Shown here piece after piece: positions 54,382-64,000 of a DNA stretch of 64,000 nucleotides. A model generated the notes under the pieces. That model saw nothing but the letters and a program-made list of their open reading frames with translations. It ran no database searches and had not been told where the DNA came from. A program made the translations under genes and the position numbers. Each line of letters begins with the position of its first letter. Positions within the stretch are counted from its first letter, which is position 1. Source of the DNA: Vibrio sp. CDRSL-10 TSBA (GTDB lineage Bacteria > Pseudomonadota > Gammaproteobacteria > Enterobacterales > Vibrionaceae); NCBI GenBank assembly GCA_039696685.1, contig CP155566.1, forward strand, positions 2,170,001 through 2,234,000, read 5' to 3'.

Positions 54382-55251
54382 TTAAAACGTAGTGTTATCG
54401 GATTGTTTGACGATCGCGTTGAAATCATCCTGATCGGTTAACGCGTCACTTTGCTGCCACATTTCAATCACCGTGCGCGAGAGTGGCATCGCAAGATCAA
54501 GCTCATCGGCCAGCTTTTGCGCCAGACCAACGTCTTTGCGCATCAGCCCCATAGTAAAACCGGAGTCGTAGGCCTGATTGAGAATCCATTTCGGGAAGTT
54601 GACCTGGCTGACACCACTGCGGCCGGAACCGGCATTGACGCCTTCCAGAACTTTGTGCGGATCAACGCCTGCTTTGACCGCCATGCTGATCACTTCCGCA
54701 TTGGTAATCAAATGGGCTGCACACAACATGTTGTTGGCAATTTTGGCGATATTACCCGCACCGACATCGCCGATATGAACCTGAACAGAGCTGATTTTTT
54801 CCAGTACCGGCATCACTTTTTCAACCACACTGGCTTCGCCGCCTAACACCATGCTCATGGTGCCGGACGCCGCGCCCGCCGGGCCTCCGGAAACCGGTGC
54901 ATCGATGAAATCAATCCGGGCCGTTTTCAGTGCGCTGGCGACTTTGCGGCTGACATCGGCTTCTGATGTCGTGGTATCCACCACGATAAGTCCCGGTTTA
55001 CCAAAACTCAGCAGACCTTGCTCGCCCAGGCACAGTTGCTCAACGTGTTCCGCTTTCGGTAAAGACAAAATAATCACATCACACAAGCGGGTAAATTCGC
55101 CCAGTTCCGCCACCGGTGTCACTCCGCGCGCGGCGATTTTCTCCAGAGCCTGAGCTGACAAGTCATAACCGAAAACCGTCTGATTTTTGCCGGCCAGAGT
55201 CGCGGCCATGCCGGCGCCCATATTGCCCAAACCAATCACGCCTACTTTCAT
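54382..55251 (-). CDS. 3-hydroxyisobutyrate dehydrogenase-family oxidoreductase
   Basis: 289 residues from ATG 55251 (AAGGA upstream); the longer reading from 55320 adds a non-family extension. Rossmann motif VGVIGLGNMGAGMAATL at the N-terminus, substrate loop DAPVSGGPAGAASGTMSMVLGG near 120, catalytic Lys region GNIAKIANNMLCAAH near 170. The family reduces or oxidises beta-hydroxyacids such as tartronate semialdehyde (GarR) or hydroxyisobutyrate; the substrate cannot be told. First gene of the operon with the ALDH and M20 genes, divergent from a LysR regulator. Confidence 0.9.
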   Translation of the reverse strand: MKVGVIGLGNMGAGMAATLAGKNQTVFGYDLSAQALEKIAARGVTPVAELGEFTRLCDVIILSLPKAEHVEQLCLGEQGLLSFGKPGLIVVDTTTSEADVSRKVASALKTARIDFIDAPVSGGPAGAASGTMSMVLGGEASVVEKVMPVLEKISSVQVHIGDVGAGNIAKIANNMLCAAHLITNAEVISMAVKAGVDPHKVLEGVNAGSGRSGVSQVNFPKWILNQAYDSGFTMGLMRKDVGLAQKLADELDLAMPLSRTVIEMWQQSDALTDQDDFNAIVKQSDNTTF

Positions 55252-55507
55252 ATCTCTATCCTTAAGCTGGTTATCCTTGTGATGACGATAAAGCGCCCGC
55301 TGTCGCTGACTAAAGTGCAAGCTTCCCGCTCACCCGCCATGCAGGTAACCATACATCGACCATCACTTTGAAAAAGAAGTGCTACCAAATTGTTAATAAA
55401 ATGGGTGACTTCAGGTTGTTTTGGAGTATAAATAGAGCCTGTGTTCCTAACAATAAACCTAATTTCAAAATTTGTTGCTTTAACGGCAACACAGAAAACG
55501 GTGGTCT

Positions 55508-56417
55508 ATGAGCTTTTTACAAGAGAGTCGCATTAAGTTTTTTTACGAAGCCGTGCAACATGGCAGTGTTCGGGCGGCAGCCGATTTTCTAAACATTGCC
55601 CCCTCAGCGGTCAGTCGCCAAATCAGCCAACTGGAGCAGGAAATTGATACGATTCTGATCGAACGTCACCGGCGTGGTATTAAAGCGACAGAAGCCGGTG
55701 AGCAGTTGCTGAGTTATTACAAACGCTACTTGATTCAACAGGAAGTGCTGCTTGATAACCTCAAATCACTGCGTGGTTTGCAAACCGGGACCATAGAGCT
55801 GGCCATCGGTGAGGGATTCATTAACGTCGTCGCCAAGGCAATGTGTAAGTTTCGCCGAGCGGTATCCGGAGATTAAGATTATTCTCTCGGTGCACAGTGG
55901 TAATGACGTGCTGCGGAAGGTGGTGGATGACGATGCCCACATCGGTGTTGTGTTTAACCCACCTCAGCATCCTAAAATGCGTACCCATTACTCCTCCAAA
56001 CATCCGATGATCGTCGCGGTCGGTAAAAACCATCCCTTGCGCCTGGAACCCCAGCCTTTATCGATGGAAGCGCTGAAAAAGTATCCCATCGCACTGCCGG
56101 ATCTGGCTCATGGCGTCAGACAACTGATTGAAGAGGTAGAAAAAGAAGTCAGCGTCACTCTGACACCCAACGTCATCAGCAACAACCTGACAGCTCTGCA
56201 CTGCTACGCCGCGAATGGCGGAGTCACCATCATGCCAAATTTCATGCTGAAAAGTATGCCGGACTGGTATAATTCACTCGATAGCCTGGCGCTCGATAAC
56301 GAACACCTCAATAACACAGACTCAGTGGTATTTACCCGCTTAGGCCGTCAGCTTGGCCCGGCGCCGGCCGAGTTCTTAAAATGCCTGGTCACCGTGCTTG
56401 GCGAAGAGATTGACTAA
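55508..56417 (+). CDS. LysR-family regulator divergent from the ALDH operon (frame broken by 1 base)
   Basis: 302 residues after one T is removed from GTTTC at 55849-55853, which changes KFRRAVSGD into KFAERYPEIKIILSVHSGN, a standard LysR ligand-domain stretch. Helix-turn-helix: GSVRAAADFLNIAPSAVSRQ (about 20-39). By the usual LysR layout it should control the divergent dehydrogenase-ALDH-M20 operon, with the binding site in the 256 bases between them. Confidence 0.87.
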
Positions 56418-56513
56418 CTGTTAGGCGAACTAAGTAACAGGCTGTCTAAGTGATGATTCGCACAACCATTTTCTGCTCTGGGTGAATGTCTGGCGGATCG
56501 GCCGGAACTTAAT

Positions 56514-57440
56514 CTAATCTGACGAAGCCGTTGCAGCGTCGAGCAAAGATGTAACCAAACTGCGTAACCAGAGCATCCCCGGGTCAAGATTGTTGCGCGG
56601 GTGCCAGGCCAGCGCCAGTTGATAGCTTTCAGCGGCAAACGGCAGACTAAATGTGTCCAGTGAATCTTCACTCTGCTGCAACAATAAATCCGGTAGCGTG
56701 CACACATAATCCGAACTAAGCAGAATCGTACGAACCATTGCAGCTTGCGGTACGGCCACCATAACCGGTCGTTGCAGCCCCATGGCATCGAGATAGTCGT
56801 CCATATAACCACGAAAACGCTCACGCTGCGGTGATACAACGACATGTTTTAACTCGCAGTAGGTTTTAATATCCAGCGGTTTGATGCCTCGTGGATGTCC
56901 CTTACGCTGCACCATCACAAACGGAGTCTGACTCAGTACGACCGATTCCAGTCCGTCCGGCAGTTCACGCACTGATTCGACCAAAAGATCATAAATACCC
57001 AGCTCCATTTCACTGCCTGTCTGCGCGGGTGAACTGATGCTACAGGTTAATTTGATCCCGGGTCCGGCCTGCTCAGCCATACGGGCAATTAGAGATGCAC
57101 TGAGCAAGGCTGCGGCACCATCGCACATGGCTACATGAAAATGACGTTGATCGGTTTGCGGATCGAAACTCAGCTCCGTGTCGACCACGCTTCCCAGCGT
57201 TCTCAACGCCGATTGCAGAGGCTGCTGCAGCATCAACGCCCGCCTGGTAGGGGTCATGCCGCGCCGGTGTTGCAGCGGCACTAATAACGGATCGTCAAAC
57301 AGCTCCCTTAATCGAGCCAACTGAGCCGACATAGCTGGCTGACTGAGATGCAGCCGCTGCGCGGCCCGGGTAACATTACACTCAGCCAGCAGGACATCTA
57401 ATGAAACCAACAAGTTAAGATCAATTCTGCTCAGATCCAT
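56514..57440 (-). CDS. LysR-family regulator (NodD/LeuO-like)
   Basis: 308 residues with helix-turn-helix NVTRAAQRLHLSQPAMSAQL (about 22-41) and RIDLNLLVSLDVLLAECNVT at the start, typical of the NodD-type branch. Ligand domain intact. It is divergent from the lipocalin-like gene with 130 bases between, which it probably controls. Frame intact. Confidence 0.88.
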   Translation of the reverse strand: MDLSRIDLNLLVSLDVLLAECNVTRAAQRLHLSQPAMSAQLARLRELFDDPLLVPLQHRRGMTPTRRALMLQQPLQSALRTLGSVVDTELSFDPQTDQRHFHVAMCDGAAALLSASLIARMAEQAGPGIKLTCSISSPAQTGSEMELGIYDLLVESVRELPDGLESVVLSQTPFVMVQRKGHPRGIKPLDIKTYCELKHVVVSPQRERFRGYMDDYLDAMGLQRPVMVAVPQAAMVRTILLSSDYVCTLPDLLLQQSEDSLDTFSLPFAAESYQLALAWHPRNNLDPGMLWLRSLVTSLLDAATASSD

Positions 57441-57570
57441 AAGTCATCCAAATTATTTATAACTTTAATAATAATAAACAATTTGTTCGATAGCAGAAGC
57501 GAAAGGTAAGGTGAATATAAGCGACAAGAAGATCGTGTTTTGAGTACAGAGTGAACCGGAGTAGTAAAAC

Positions 57571-58023
57571 ATGAGCCCAACCCCATTACGTAAACAGCTG
57601 ATCGGCACCTGGCGCCTGGTCTCTTATGTCGAAAAACCGCTTGACGGTTCAGAGCCTAATTATCCCTTTGGCAAAACACCTAAGGGGCTGATTCTGTATA
57701 CACCCGATGGCTACATGTCAGCTCAGCTATGCAGTGTAAACCGCCCTGATTTCGCCTCAGAAGATCGCTTCAACGCGTCAGCGCAGGAATTGGCCACTCA
57801 GGCCGGCTCTTACATCGCTTATTCGGGCCCATACTTTGTCGATGATGACACTCACTCACTGAGCCACACCATGTCTCTTTCACTGTACCCTAACTGGACC
57901 GGACAAACCCAACCACGCACAGTTCAAATAGACGGTGACGATCTCAGACTGAGCACCCAAATCCCGTTTATTTCCGGCGGCAAACAGGTTCACTCTCATC
58001 TGCACTGGATTCGTGTCCGCTAA
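57571..58023 (+). CDS. Lipocalin-like domain protein
   Basis: 150 residues, no signal peptide. The opening LIGTWRLVSYVEK and GLILYTPDGYMSAQL are characteristic of the small lipocalin-like domain family (Lipocalin_5), a beta-barrel thought to bind small hydrophobic ligands, often near LysR or TetR regulators. Its divergence from a LysR gene fits. Function otherwise unknown. Confidence 0.82.
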   Translation: MSPTPLRKQLIGTWRLVSYVEKPLDGSEPNYPFGKTPKGLILYTPDGYMSAQLCSVNRPDFASEDRFNASAQELATQAGSYIAYSGPYFVDDDTHSLSHTMSLSLYPNWTGQTQPRTVQIDGDDLRLSTQIPFISGGKQVHSHLHWIRVR

Positions 58024-58054
58024 ACTCTCGCTGTATTTGCTGTTACGCAAAGCA

Positions 58055-58082
58055 AAAGGGATAGCTTCATGGCTATCCCTTC
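58055..58082. terminator. Terminator between lipocalin-like and EAL genes
   Basis: Perfect stem AAGGGATAGC / GCTATCCCTT with loop TTCATG between convergent genes; tails short, orientation uncertain. Confidence 0.6.
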
Positions 58083-58088
58083 GTTGCC

Positions 58089-59595
58089 TCACCCTCTGTG
58101 ATTGATCAACTTAAGCAAATCATAGAAAGACATCGATTTATAGAAATACCAGCCCTGGATAAATGCGGTCGGGCAATGCTTTTGGATCATGTGGTATTCG
58201 CGTTCAGTTTCTACTCCCTCAAACACCACTTCTTTTTGCAGGCTGGTCACCAATTCCATAACCGGTGACACCATATCTTTTTTCAGATCGTAGTTCAGTG
58301 CATTGACAAATACCCGGTCAACTTTAATGTAATCAAAGTCGATTTCGGTCAGCCACACCAGATTCGATACGCCGGTGCCAAAATCGTCCAGAAACCACCA
58401 TAAAACCCATCGCCCGGGCCTGATTGGAGAAATCCGCCAGCTCTTTCAGCGGTACCGCAATACGTTCCGTGATTTCAATCTTCAGCTGTTCTGGTAAAAA
58501 ACCTTGCTCATCCACCAAGCGCTTAAGAAACGGCAAAAATTGCGGGTCCTGAATTTCAAACGTTCCGATATTGATCCCCACGGAAAAATGCGGCAGTTCT
58601 TTCAGTACCGGCGCCATATCAACGATGGCTCGCTGGGCAGTAAAATAAGCCAGCTGCGGATACAGACCAAGCTTTTCCGCAATACGGATAAACAGCTCCG
58701 GCGACACTTTACCAAACACTTTGTCTTCCCAGCGCACCAAACTTTCCACCGCGATGATTTGGTTGTCGGCAACGGAAACAATCGGCTGATACTCCATATA
58801 GAGTGTCTGCTGCCTGAGCGCATGACGAAAGCGCACTTCCATCGCATTGCGCCTCTGCAAAAACGCACAGAACGAATAAGTCAGCAACCAGCAAAACAGC
58901 CCGCAAATCACGGTAACGCCCAAAATCACTTTGCCGGAGTAGTAAAACAGCCCTGCATTAGGATTATGGGTATTCACACAGTAACTGTATTTCTGGCTGC
59001 AGATATTGGTGTCTAACTCGATTCCGAACGCTTCACCATCAAGATTGGAAGGAGAATAAGCAATGAAAACGTGATTGTTTCTGGGCGAGGTAACATCAAA
59101 CTCAAAATCCGGCATCTGACGCACTTTACGTGTATACGGCGTCGCCAGACTGACCGTAAAAACGTTGTTCAGTATCGTGATATTGTATTTGTCATTCAGA
59201 TCAAACAGATTGGACGCATCAGAGTAGAAACGGTAACCCTTAAAAGCGGATACCTCTTTGGCCTCAATCTCTACGGGTGTAAAAGCGCCCCAGTTCGCCG
59301 TGCAGGACACCTGAATACCATCGATGTAACCCATGTCATAGATTTCTGAGTTTTGGTGTACCAACTTTCTGAGCGCATTAAGATTCTCATCTTCGCAACC
59401 CCTTCCGCCCAGTGCATCGGCCTCATCCAGTACAGCAATGATTTGTGAGGTCACCATCTCGGAGTTTTGCAGGATGTCTCGGGCGAATTCCTGCTGCTTT
59501 TCTTCCTGAAACTGATACGCCATAAAAGTAACCACAGACAATATCGCGACCATGAGCAACGAAAACAACAGTCCTTTAAATGCGTATTTGTTCAC
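58089..59595 (-). CDS. CSS-motif/EAL c-di-GMP phosphodiesterase (frame broken by 1 base)
   Basis: 501 residues after repair. An N-terminal helix is followed by a periplasmic CSS-motif domain (RGCEDENLNALRK, VSCTANWGAF), a second helix and a cytoplasmic EAL domain. Such proteins sense periplasmic redox through disulfides and degrade c-di-GMP. The EAL motif reads ESL, keeping the metal Glu; other catalytic residues are present (NIGTFE, EITE, LDDFGTG, IKVD, EGVE, QGWYF). One T is removed (GAAAC at 58391-58395 on plus) to give MVVLDDFGTG. GTG 59595 with AGG upstream is preferred; GTG 59616 is an alternative. Confidence 0.88.
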
Positions 59596-59762
59596 TGAAT
59601 ACCTAATTGAGCACACCGATTAATGTAATCAATGTAGTTGATTTTCCGATAAATGGTACTGCGGTCAATCACAAAGATTATCAACCAACGACTGCTTTCG
59701 GAGCGAAAACCGAGTCAGGTAAATGTACCGAGCAAAGCCATTTCGCGGAGACTGAACCAGCA

Positions 59763-59787
59763 AAAAGGCCGAGTTTCATCCTCGGCT
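59763..59787 (-). terminator. Orphan minus-strand terminator in the EAL leader
   Basis: Stem GCCGAG / CTCGGC with TTTTTG on the minus strand, 170 bases upstream of the EAL start. No minus-strand gene lies to its right, so it would either attenuate the EAL transcript or end a short RNA. A second hairpin (AAGGCC-TGAGC-GGCCTT) lies at about 59871-59887. The 59596-60002 interval holds no protein gene I can support. Confidence 0.45.
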
Positions 59788-60002
59788 GCTAAACATCAAA
59801 CTGATCACAAAAAATATTAGTTATAGTTTTATCATTTAAATATTTGAATCACAGAAACATTATGCAGTACAAGGCCTGAGCGGCCTTAATCGGGTTCGAA
59901 TAACTGACCGGCAATGTCTAAAGTTAATCAATAAACCCGCTGATTCGGAGCCGTACCGTCCATCAGTCAACAGCCCTGTTTTATTCAAGCTAAGGATAAC
60001 TT

Positions 60003-61698
60003 ATGTTTTCTCACGCTTTCATACTAACCCGTTCACTCTTGTTGGCATTTGTCTTGGCTGTGCTACCTCTGCATATCCAAGCCGTCCAACCATCTCAGGC
60101 ATTACAGACCCGAGCTTCTGAAGATACTGTATTAGTGAAGTTTAAGCCCGGTGTAGCAGCAGACTCGAAACGCTCAGCCCATGCCCAGGCTCAGGGCAAC
60201 GTGAGAAATCACATTGAATCCATTGAGGTGGACGTAGTGCAAGTCCCCAAAGGGTCGGTCTCCGCTGCCATTGCGCTATACAGCAACAATCCCAATGTTG
60301 TCTATGCAGAAACCTAACTATGTCCGGCCACTCTATTTTCCAGCCACCAACGAAGGCAGCGAACCCGGGCTGAATATTGAAAACAATTTTGATCAGCAGT
60401 ATGGCCTGCACAACACGGGTCAGGCGTTTGGCGCCGTAGCGGATGCATTAGGAAATTTAATTGTCCCCGCTTATCAAGGTACAACAAATGCAGACATTAA
60501 CGCACCGGAGGGCTGGAGCGCGGCAAGTAATCAGACTGAGGTTGCGGTGGCGGTAATTGACAGTGGAGTCACCTGTACTCACCTTGATTTAGCCGGTAAA
60601 TGCATTGAAGAAATCAACTTCGTTGCCTCGCATGGTTCCGGCCCGGAAGACGTTCTCGGCCACGGTACTCATGTGGCCGGGATTATTGCTGCAACCACAA
60701 ACAATGGCATCGGTATCGCTGGCGTTGCACCGCAAGCAAAAATCGGTGCGATGAAAGTATGTTGGGAAGACATCAGTTTGGCGTGGCTTGGTATTATCAT
60801 CAGTCAGTGCGAGGATGCGGACGTTGCGAGCGCACTGACTTATGTTGCTGACTCCGGACTGTACCGGGTCATCAATATCAGCCTGGCAGGCACAGAAGTT
60901 TCGTCAACCTTAGGCGCAGCGATAAAATATGCCTGGGACAAAGGGCTCGTGATCATTGGCGCAGCAGGCAATGCTTATTCGTCAGAGGTCTATTATCCTG
61001 CCGGCTATGATGAAGTGATCGCTGTTGGCGCAACGGACTATCATGACAATCTGGCCGCCTACTCCACTTTTGGTCACTGGGTATCGGTTCTGGCACCGGG
61101 AACCGCCATATTGTCGACCGTTCCGGGTGGTGCTTGTGGCCAGCCTGCTGATGACCCAAGTGATTGTTACGATTATAAATCCGGCACCTCGATGGCTGCG
61201 CCTCATGTGGCAGGCGTTGCCGCCGTGATGGCCGCTCAGTATCAGCAGTTAACTAACACGGAAATTCGCGCCGCAATTGAAGGCAGTGCCGACCCGATTG
61301 GAGCGCTCGGCCAGAACTTTCATGCCTGGTCAATTTATGGCCGGGTCAATATGCTGGCAGCGGTGAACTACGACTCCACTCCGATCATTGCCGTAACCCA
61401 CTCTGTCACTGCACTACTGGCCGAAACCGTCAATGCTGGCAAAGGCAGCAAACAGGGGCGGGTTACTGTCACTGTCAGAGATAATCTGGGTAATCCAGTC
61501 AACGGCGCGGTGGTACAAGGCGATTTTGACGTCGACAGCCATACATCCGTTACTCAGGTGACAGACAGTACAGGTAATGCCGTTTTTACCTCACAATACT
61601 CAGCAAAAGGCGGTATTACGTTCAGCTTCTGTGTCACGAACATCACCAGCAATTCTACCAATTGGAGCGAGACCGAACGTTGTGTCTCATTCCCTTAG
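60003..61698 (+). CDS. Secreted subtilisin-like (S8) serine protease (frame broken by 1 base)
   Basis: 564 residues after repair. Signal peptide, an I9-like propeptide (VLVKFKPGVAADSKRSAH, NPNVVYAEPNYVRPLY), then the S8 domain with triad Asp (VAVIDSGVTC, about 186), His (LGHGTHVAGII, about 220) and Ser (SGTSMAAPHVAG, about 396). A C-terminal Ig-like (Big-1 type) domain follows (GRVTVTVRDNLGNPVNGAVV). Removing one A from GAAAC at 60309-60313 replaces the premature stop (YAET-stop) with YAEPNYV, exactly the propeptide end motif. Extracellular protease with its own terminator. Confidence 0.92.
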
Positions 61699-61746
61699 CC
61701 GTCGTAGCCGGTTAACTTCTGCACCCAGTCAACTTCTGCAAATCAT

Positions 61747-61771
61747 AAAGCCTCCCTTTCAGGAGGCTTTG
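61747..61771. terminator. Terminator between protease and transporter genes
   Basis: Stem AAAGCCTCC / GGAGGCTTT, loop CTTTCA, between convergent genes. Confidence 0.75.
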
Positions 61772-61782
61772 CTCATATGGAT

Positions 61783-63166
61783 TCAGACAGTTTCAACCAG
61801 TTCCGCCTGACTTTGCCGGGCGCTATCTGCCCGCTGGCGATATGGAAGAAACAACAGCGCTGCTGCAGCGATCAACGAACACAGCCCCATCAGTAATGCC
61901 ACATAGGATAATACTTCGGTTAATCCGCTACCATCATCCACTCCTTGCTGCATCAGAATACCCGCCAGCCAAGGGGCGATAATGGCGCCGGCCCGGCCAA
62001 CACCAATCACAAATCCGGTACCGGTCGCGCGAACATGGGTCGGAAAAACATACGCCACCAGAGTATAAATGCCCGAAACCCCCGCGTTGGCAAAAAAGCC
62101 CGCCAGCGCCGCTAACATGCTAAGCTGAGCCAACTGCGGTTTCAGCGCGGCCAAACAAGGTCACCGCGCCTGACGTCAGGACCAGAATCGCAATGGTCAG
62201 TGGTTTAAGGCCGATTTTTTGACTGAGCAGACCAAACAGCAATCCGCCCAGCACACCACCGACATTGACCCAAAACAGTACACCAGCGGCGGATGCTGCG
62301 CCAATCCCCATCTGCACTACGATGGTCGGCGTCCATTTCAGGACGTAGTAGAAAGTGATCATCTGAAACAGGTAGGCCAGCGTCATCAGCAGTGTCGCGA
62401 CCAGCAATTTTCGCGAAAAAATATCCAGGATTGACGCTTTGTGCTCTGCCGCCGGTTTACGTGCCAGCGCCTGTACCGGTGCATGACCAATTTTTATCAG
62501 CGCCTGATTAACACGTGCCAAAGCTTGCTTAGGCTGGACGCGGCACAGCCATTCCACCGACTCCGGCAGTAACAGGGCGCTGAGCGGGATCATCACGACT
62601 GAAATCACCGCGCCGGCTAAAAACATATCACGCCAGTTTACCGCACCCGCTTCAAGCACCACACTGCCGATCAGACCGCAGATGATACCGCCCAGCGGGT
62701 AACCAATCACCATCAGAGAAATACACAAACCGCGCTGCTTCTTATTAGAAAACTCCGCCACCACCGCATTAGTGGTTGAAAGCAACCCGCCAATACCGAG
62801 ACCAGTGTAAACCCGCCAGGCGCACAGCATTTCGATACTCTCAACGTGAGCCACCAACCACATGCCGCTGGTCATCACCGCCAAACAACCCAGTACCATT
62901 TTGCGACGGCCTATTTTATCCGCCACGCCACCGAGCAAAATAGAACCCAGCGCCATTCCGAGCAGTTCCATCGACAGCACGGCGCCAAGCCCTGCGCGAT
63001 CAAGACCAAACTCGGCCATAATGCCAGAGCCGGACACACTGATTGCCAGTACATCAAAGCCATCAACAGCACTGAACAGTACCGTGATGGCGACAATCAC
63101 AACCTGCATCCAGGTCATTGGTGACTCGTCAATACGACTGCGTGGATCCGCGGCTAACTGGGTCAT
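61783..63166 (-). CDS. MFS transporter of the aromatic acid:H+ symporter (AAHS) type (frame broken by 1 base)
   Basis: 460 residues after repair, 12 helices. AAHS hallmarks are DGFDVLAISVSG in helix 1, the loop GGVADKIGRRKMVLG, and a long central loop. As written it stops after GRAETAVGSA. One A fewer in GAAAC (minus strand; GTTTC at 62139-62143) gives GRAEPQLAQLSMLAALAGFF. ATG 63166 with GAGG upstream is chosen; the reading from 63280 adds a non-family leader. Likely takes up an aromatic or similar organic acid; no catabolic genes adjoin it. Confidence 0.88.
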
Positions 63167-63648
63167 GGCTACTATCCTCAAAAAGCAAAACAAGGCTGAT
63201 ATACAACATGAGACATAAATACGTCCGGAAGTCTGCATATTCACTTGATGTGCGCACACGAGCAAGGTGGGTTTACTCATAAGGATTATGAATTAATTTC
63301 AAGTTAATGAATTTCGTACAAGTATCGTTCACATAGTTGCCTACAGAGGAGACTTACTTTACCTACTCTACGAACCCATACGTTAAGAGTGGGCGGCAAG
63401 TTCTATTTCATTCCAAACCGCCAGGCAAACGTTTACTTAGTTCAAACTCGTGAAATTTGCTGTATTTTCCGCCAACCTCAGCAGTACACAGTGGAGATAA
63501 AATCACTCAAATGGTGACTTTTACAGCCAATCTCACTCAGCACCTAAGATAGCGTTTGACACTACTGCGTTTGAGGGTATGTTTAGGTGCCATAAGTCAC
63601 GGCACCCGCTTCAGGTTGCGTCAATATCGTTAGTTAACAGAGAGAGTC
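63167..63648. promoter_or_regulatory. Intergenic region upstream of pdxY
   Basis: 482 bases between divergent genes with no gene I can support. An 8-bp inverted repeat GCACCTAA / TTAGGTGC (63540-63547 and 63583-63590) lies about 60 bases before pdxY and could form a long-loop hairpin in its leader or be an operator. Confidence 0.3.
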
Positions 63649-64000
63649 ATGAAAGGAATCTTATCCATCCAGAGTCATGTGGTATTTGGTCATGCAGGCA
63701 ACAGTTCTGCCGTCTTCCCGATTCAACGTATGGGATTAGAAGTGTGGCCGATTCACACGGTTCAGTTTTCCAACCACACCCAGTATCCGCAAGGCTTTAC
63801 CGGGAAGAGTTTTGATTCCAATGATATTTCCACTCTGATCCAAGGTCTGAATAACATTGGTCAGCTTGCCGAGTGTCAGGCGATCATTTCCGGCTATCAG
63901 GGCAGTGCCGAGCAGTGCCTGGCTGTTGCCGACGCAGTCAAACAGATTAAGCAGCAAAACCAAGCGGCACTGTATGTATGTGACCCGGTGATGGGCGATC
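63649..64000 (+). CDS. pdxY: Pyridoxal/pyridoxamine kinase PdxY, C-terminus beyond window
   Basis: The first 117 residues of a ribokinase-fold vitamin B6 kinase: [49 protein letters not shown] and YVCDPVMGD, all close to E. coli PdxY. It phosphorylates pyridoxal to PLP in the cytoplasm. AGAGAG lies just before the ATG. It continues past the right edge. Confidence 0.93.
   Translation, partial: MKGILSIQSHVVFGHAGNSSAVFPIQRMGLEVWPIHTVQFSNHTQYPQGFTGKSFDSNDISTLIQGLNNIGQLAECQAIISGYQGSAEQCLAVADAVKQIKQQNQAALYVCDPVMGD

Overview
The window looks like accessory and metabolic chromosome of a Gram-negative gammaproteobacterium, most likely a Vibrionaceae member. Base composition near 50% GC would fit the V. 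fluvialis / V. furnissii group, but that is a guess. Supporting signs are a CspV-type cold-shock protein, a CysB-family regulator, Kef, EptA, PdxY and E. coli-like BglA, SotB and Gcd. I saw no tRNA, rRNA, insertion sequence, prophage or CRISPR array.

Layout. 1-6352 (minus): urea uptake operon urtABCDE running into the urease accessory gene ureD. 6725-10983 (plus): a divergent giant sensor (NCS1-permease-like membrane part, Cys cluster, histidine kinase, receiver) and a LuxR-type response regulator. 11196-13743: bglA with its LacI-type repressor. 14166-21218: sotB, Kef, DoxX, small unknown proteins and an EamA exporter. 21257-25963 (minus): a MASE3-like/CHASE/GGDEF cyclase and a periplasmic nucleotidase. 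26345-30327: eptA-dgkA-LtaS-like envelope operon behind a PmrA-type box. 30529-34596: rhlE, csp, small proteins and a CysB homologue. 34718-42177: CueR-type promoter and a copper/silver efflux operon. 42308-44482 (minus): arsH-acr3-arsC. 44794-49665: divergent gcd and pqqU, for PQQ use and PQQ import. 49820-57440: DUF3100-like membrane pair, M20 hydrolase, aldehyde dehydrogenase, 3-hydroxyisobutyrate dehydrogenase-like enzyme and two LysR regulators. 57571-64000: lipocalin-like protein, CSS/EAL phosphodiesterase, subtilisin-like protease, AAHS transporter and the start of pdxY.

The most striking signal is not a gene. Nineteen genes are broken by 20 frameshifts (two genes carry two). Every one is a single extra A/T inside GAAAC/GTTTC, and each is repaired by restoring GAAC/GTTC. 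I found no frameshift of any other kind. After repair every gene has a length divisible by three and a family-like sequence. GAAC/GTTC is the recognition motif of Dnd-type DNA phosphorothioation (GpsAAC/GpsTTC), which modifies only a minority of sites. The simplest reading is that this is a long-read assembly of a phosphorothioated genome, in which the modified sites were miscalled. The broken genes are therefore annotated here as full-length CDS. No dnd genes lie in this window.

Other leads are the transporter-kinase fusion next to urea uptake, the gcd/pqqU pair implying PQQ scavenging, CusF domains fused in tandem to CusB, and an uncharacterised M20/ALDH/dehydrogenase/DUF3100 gene set.
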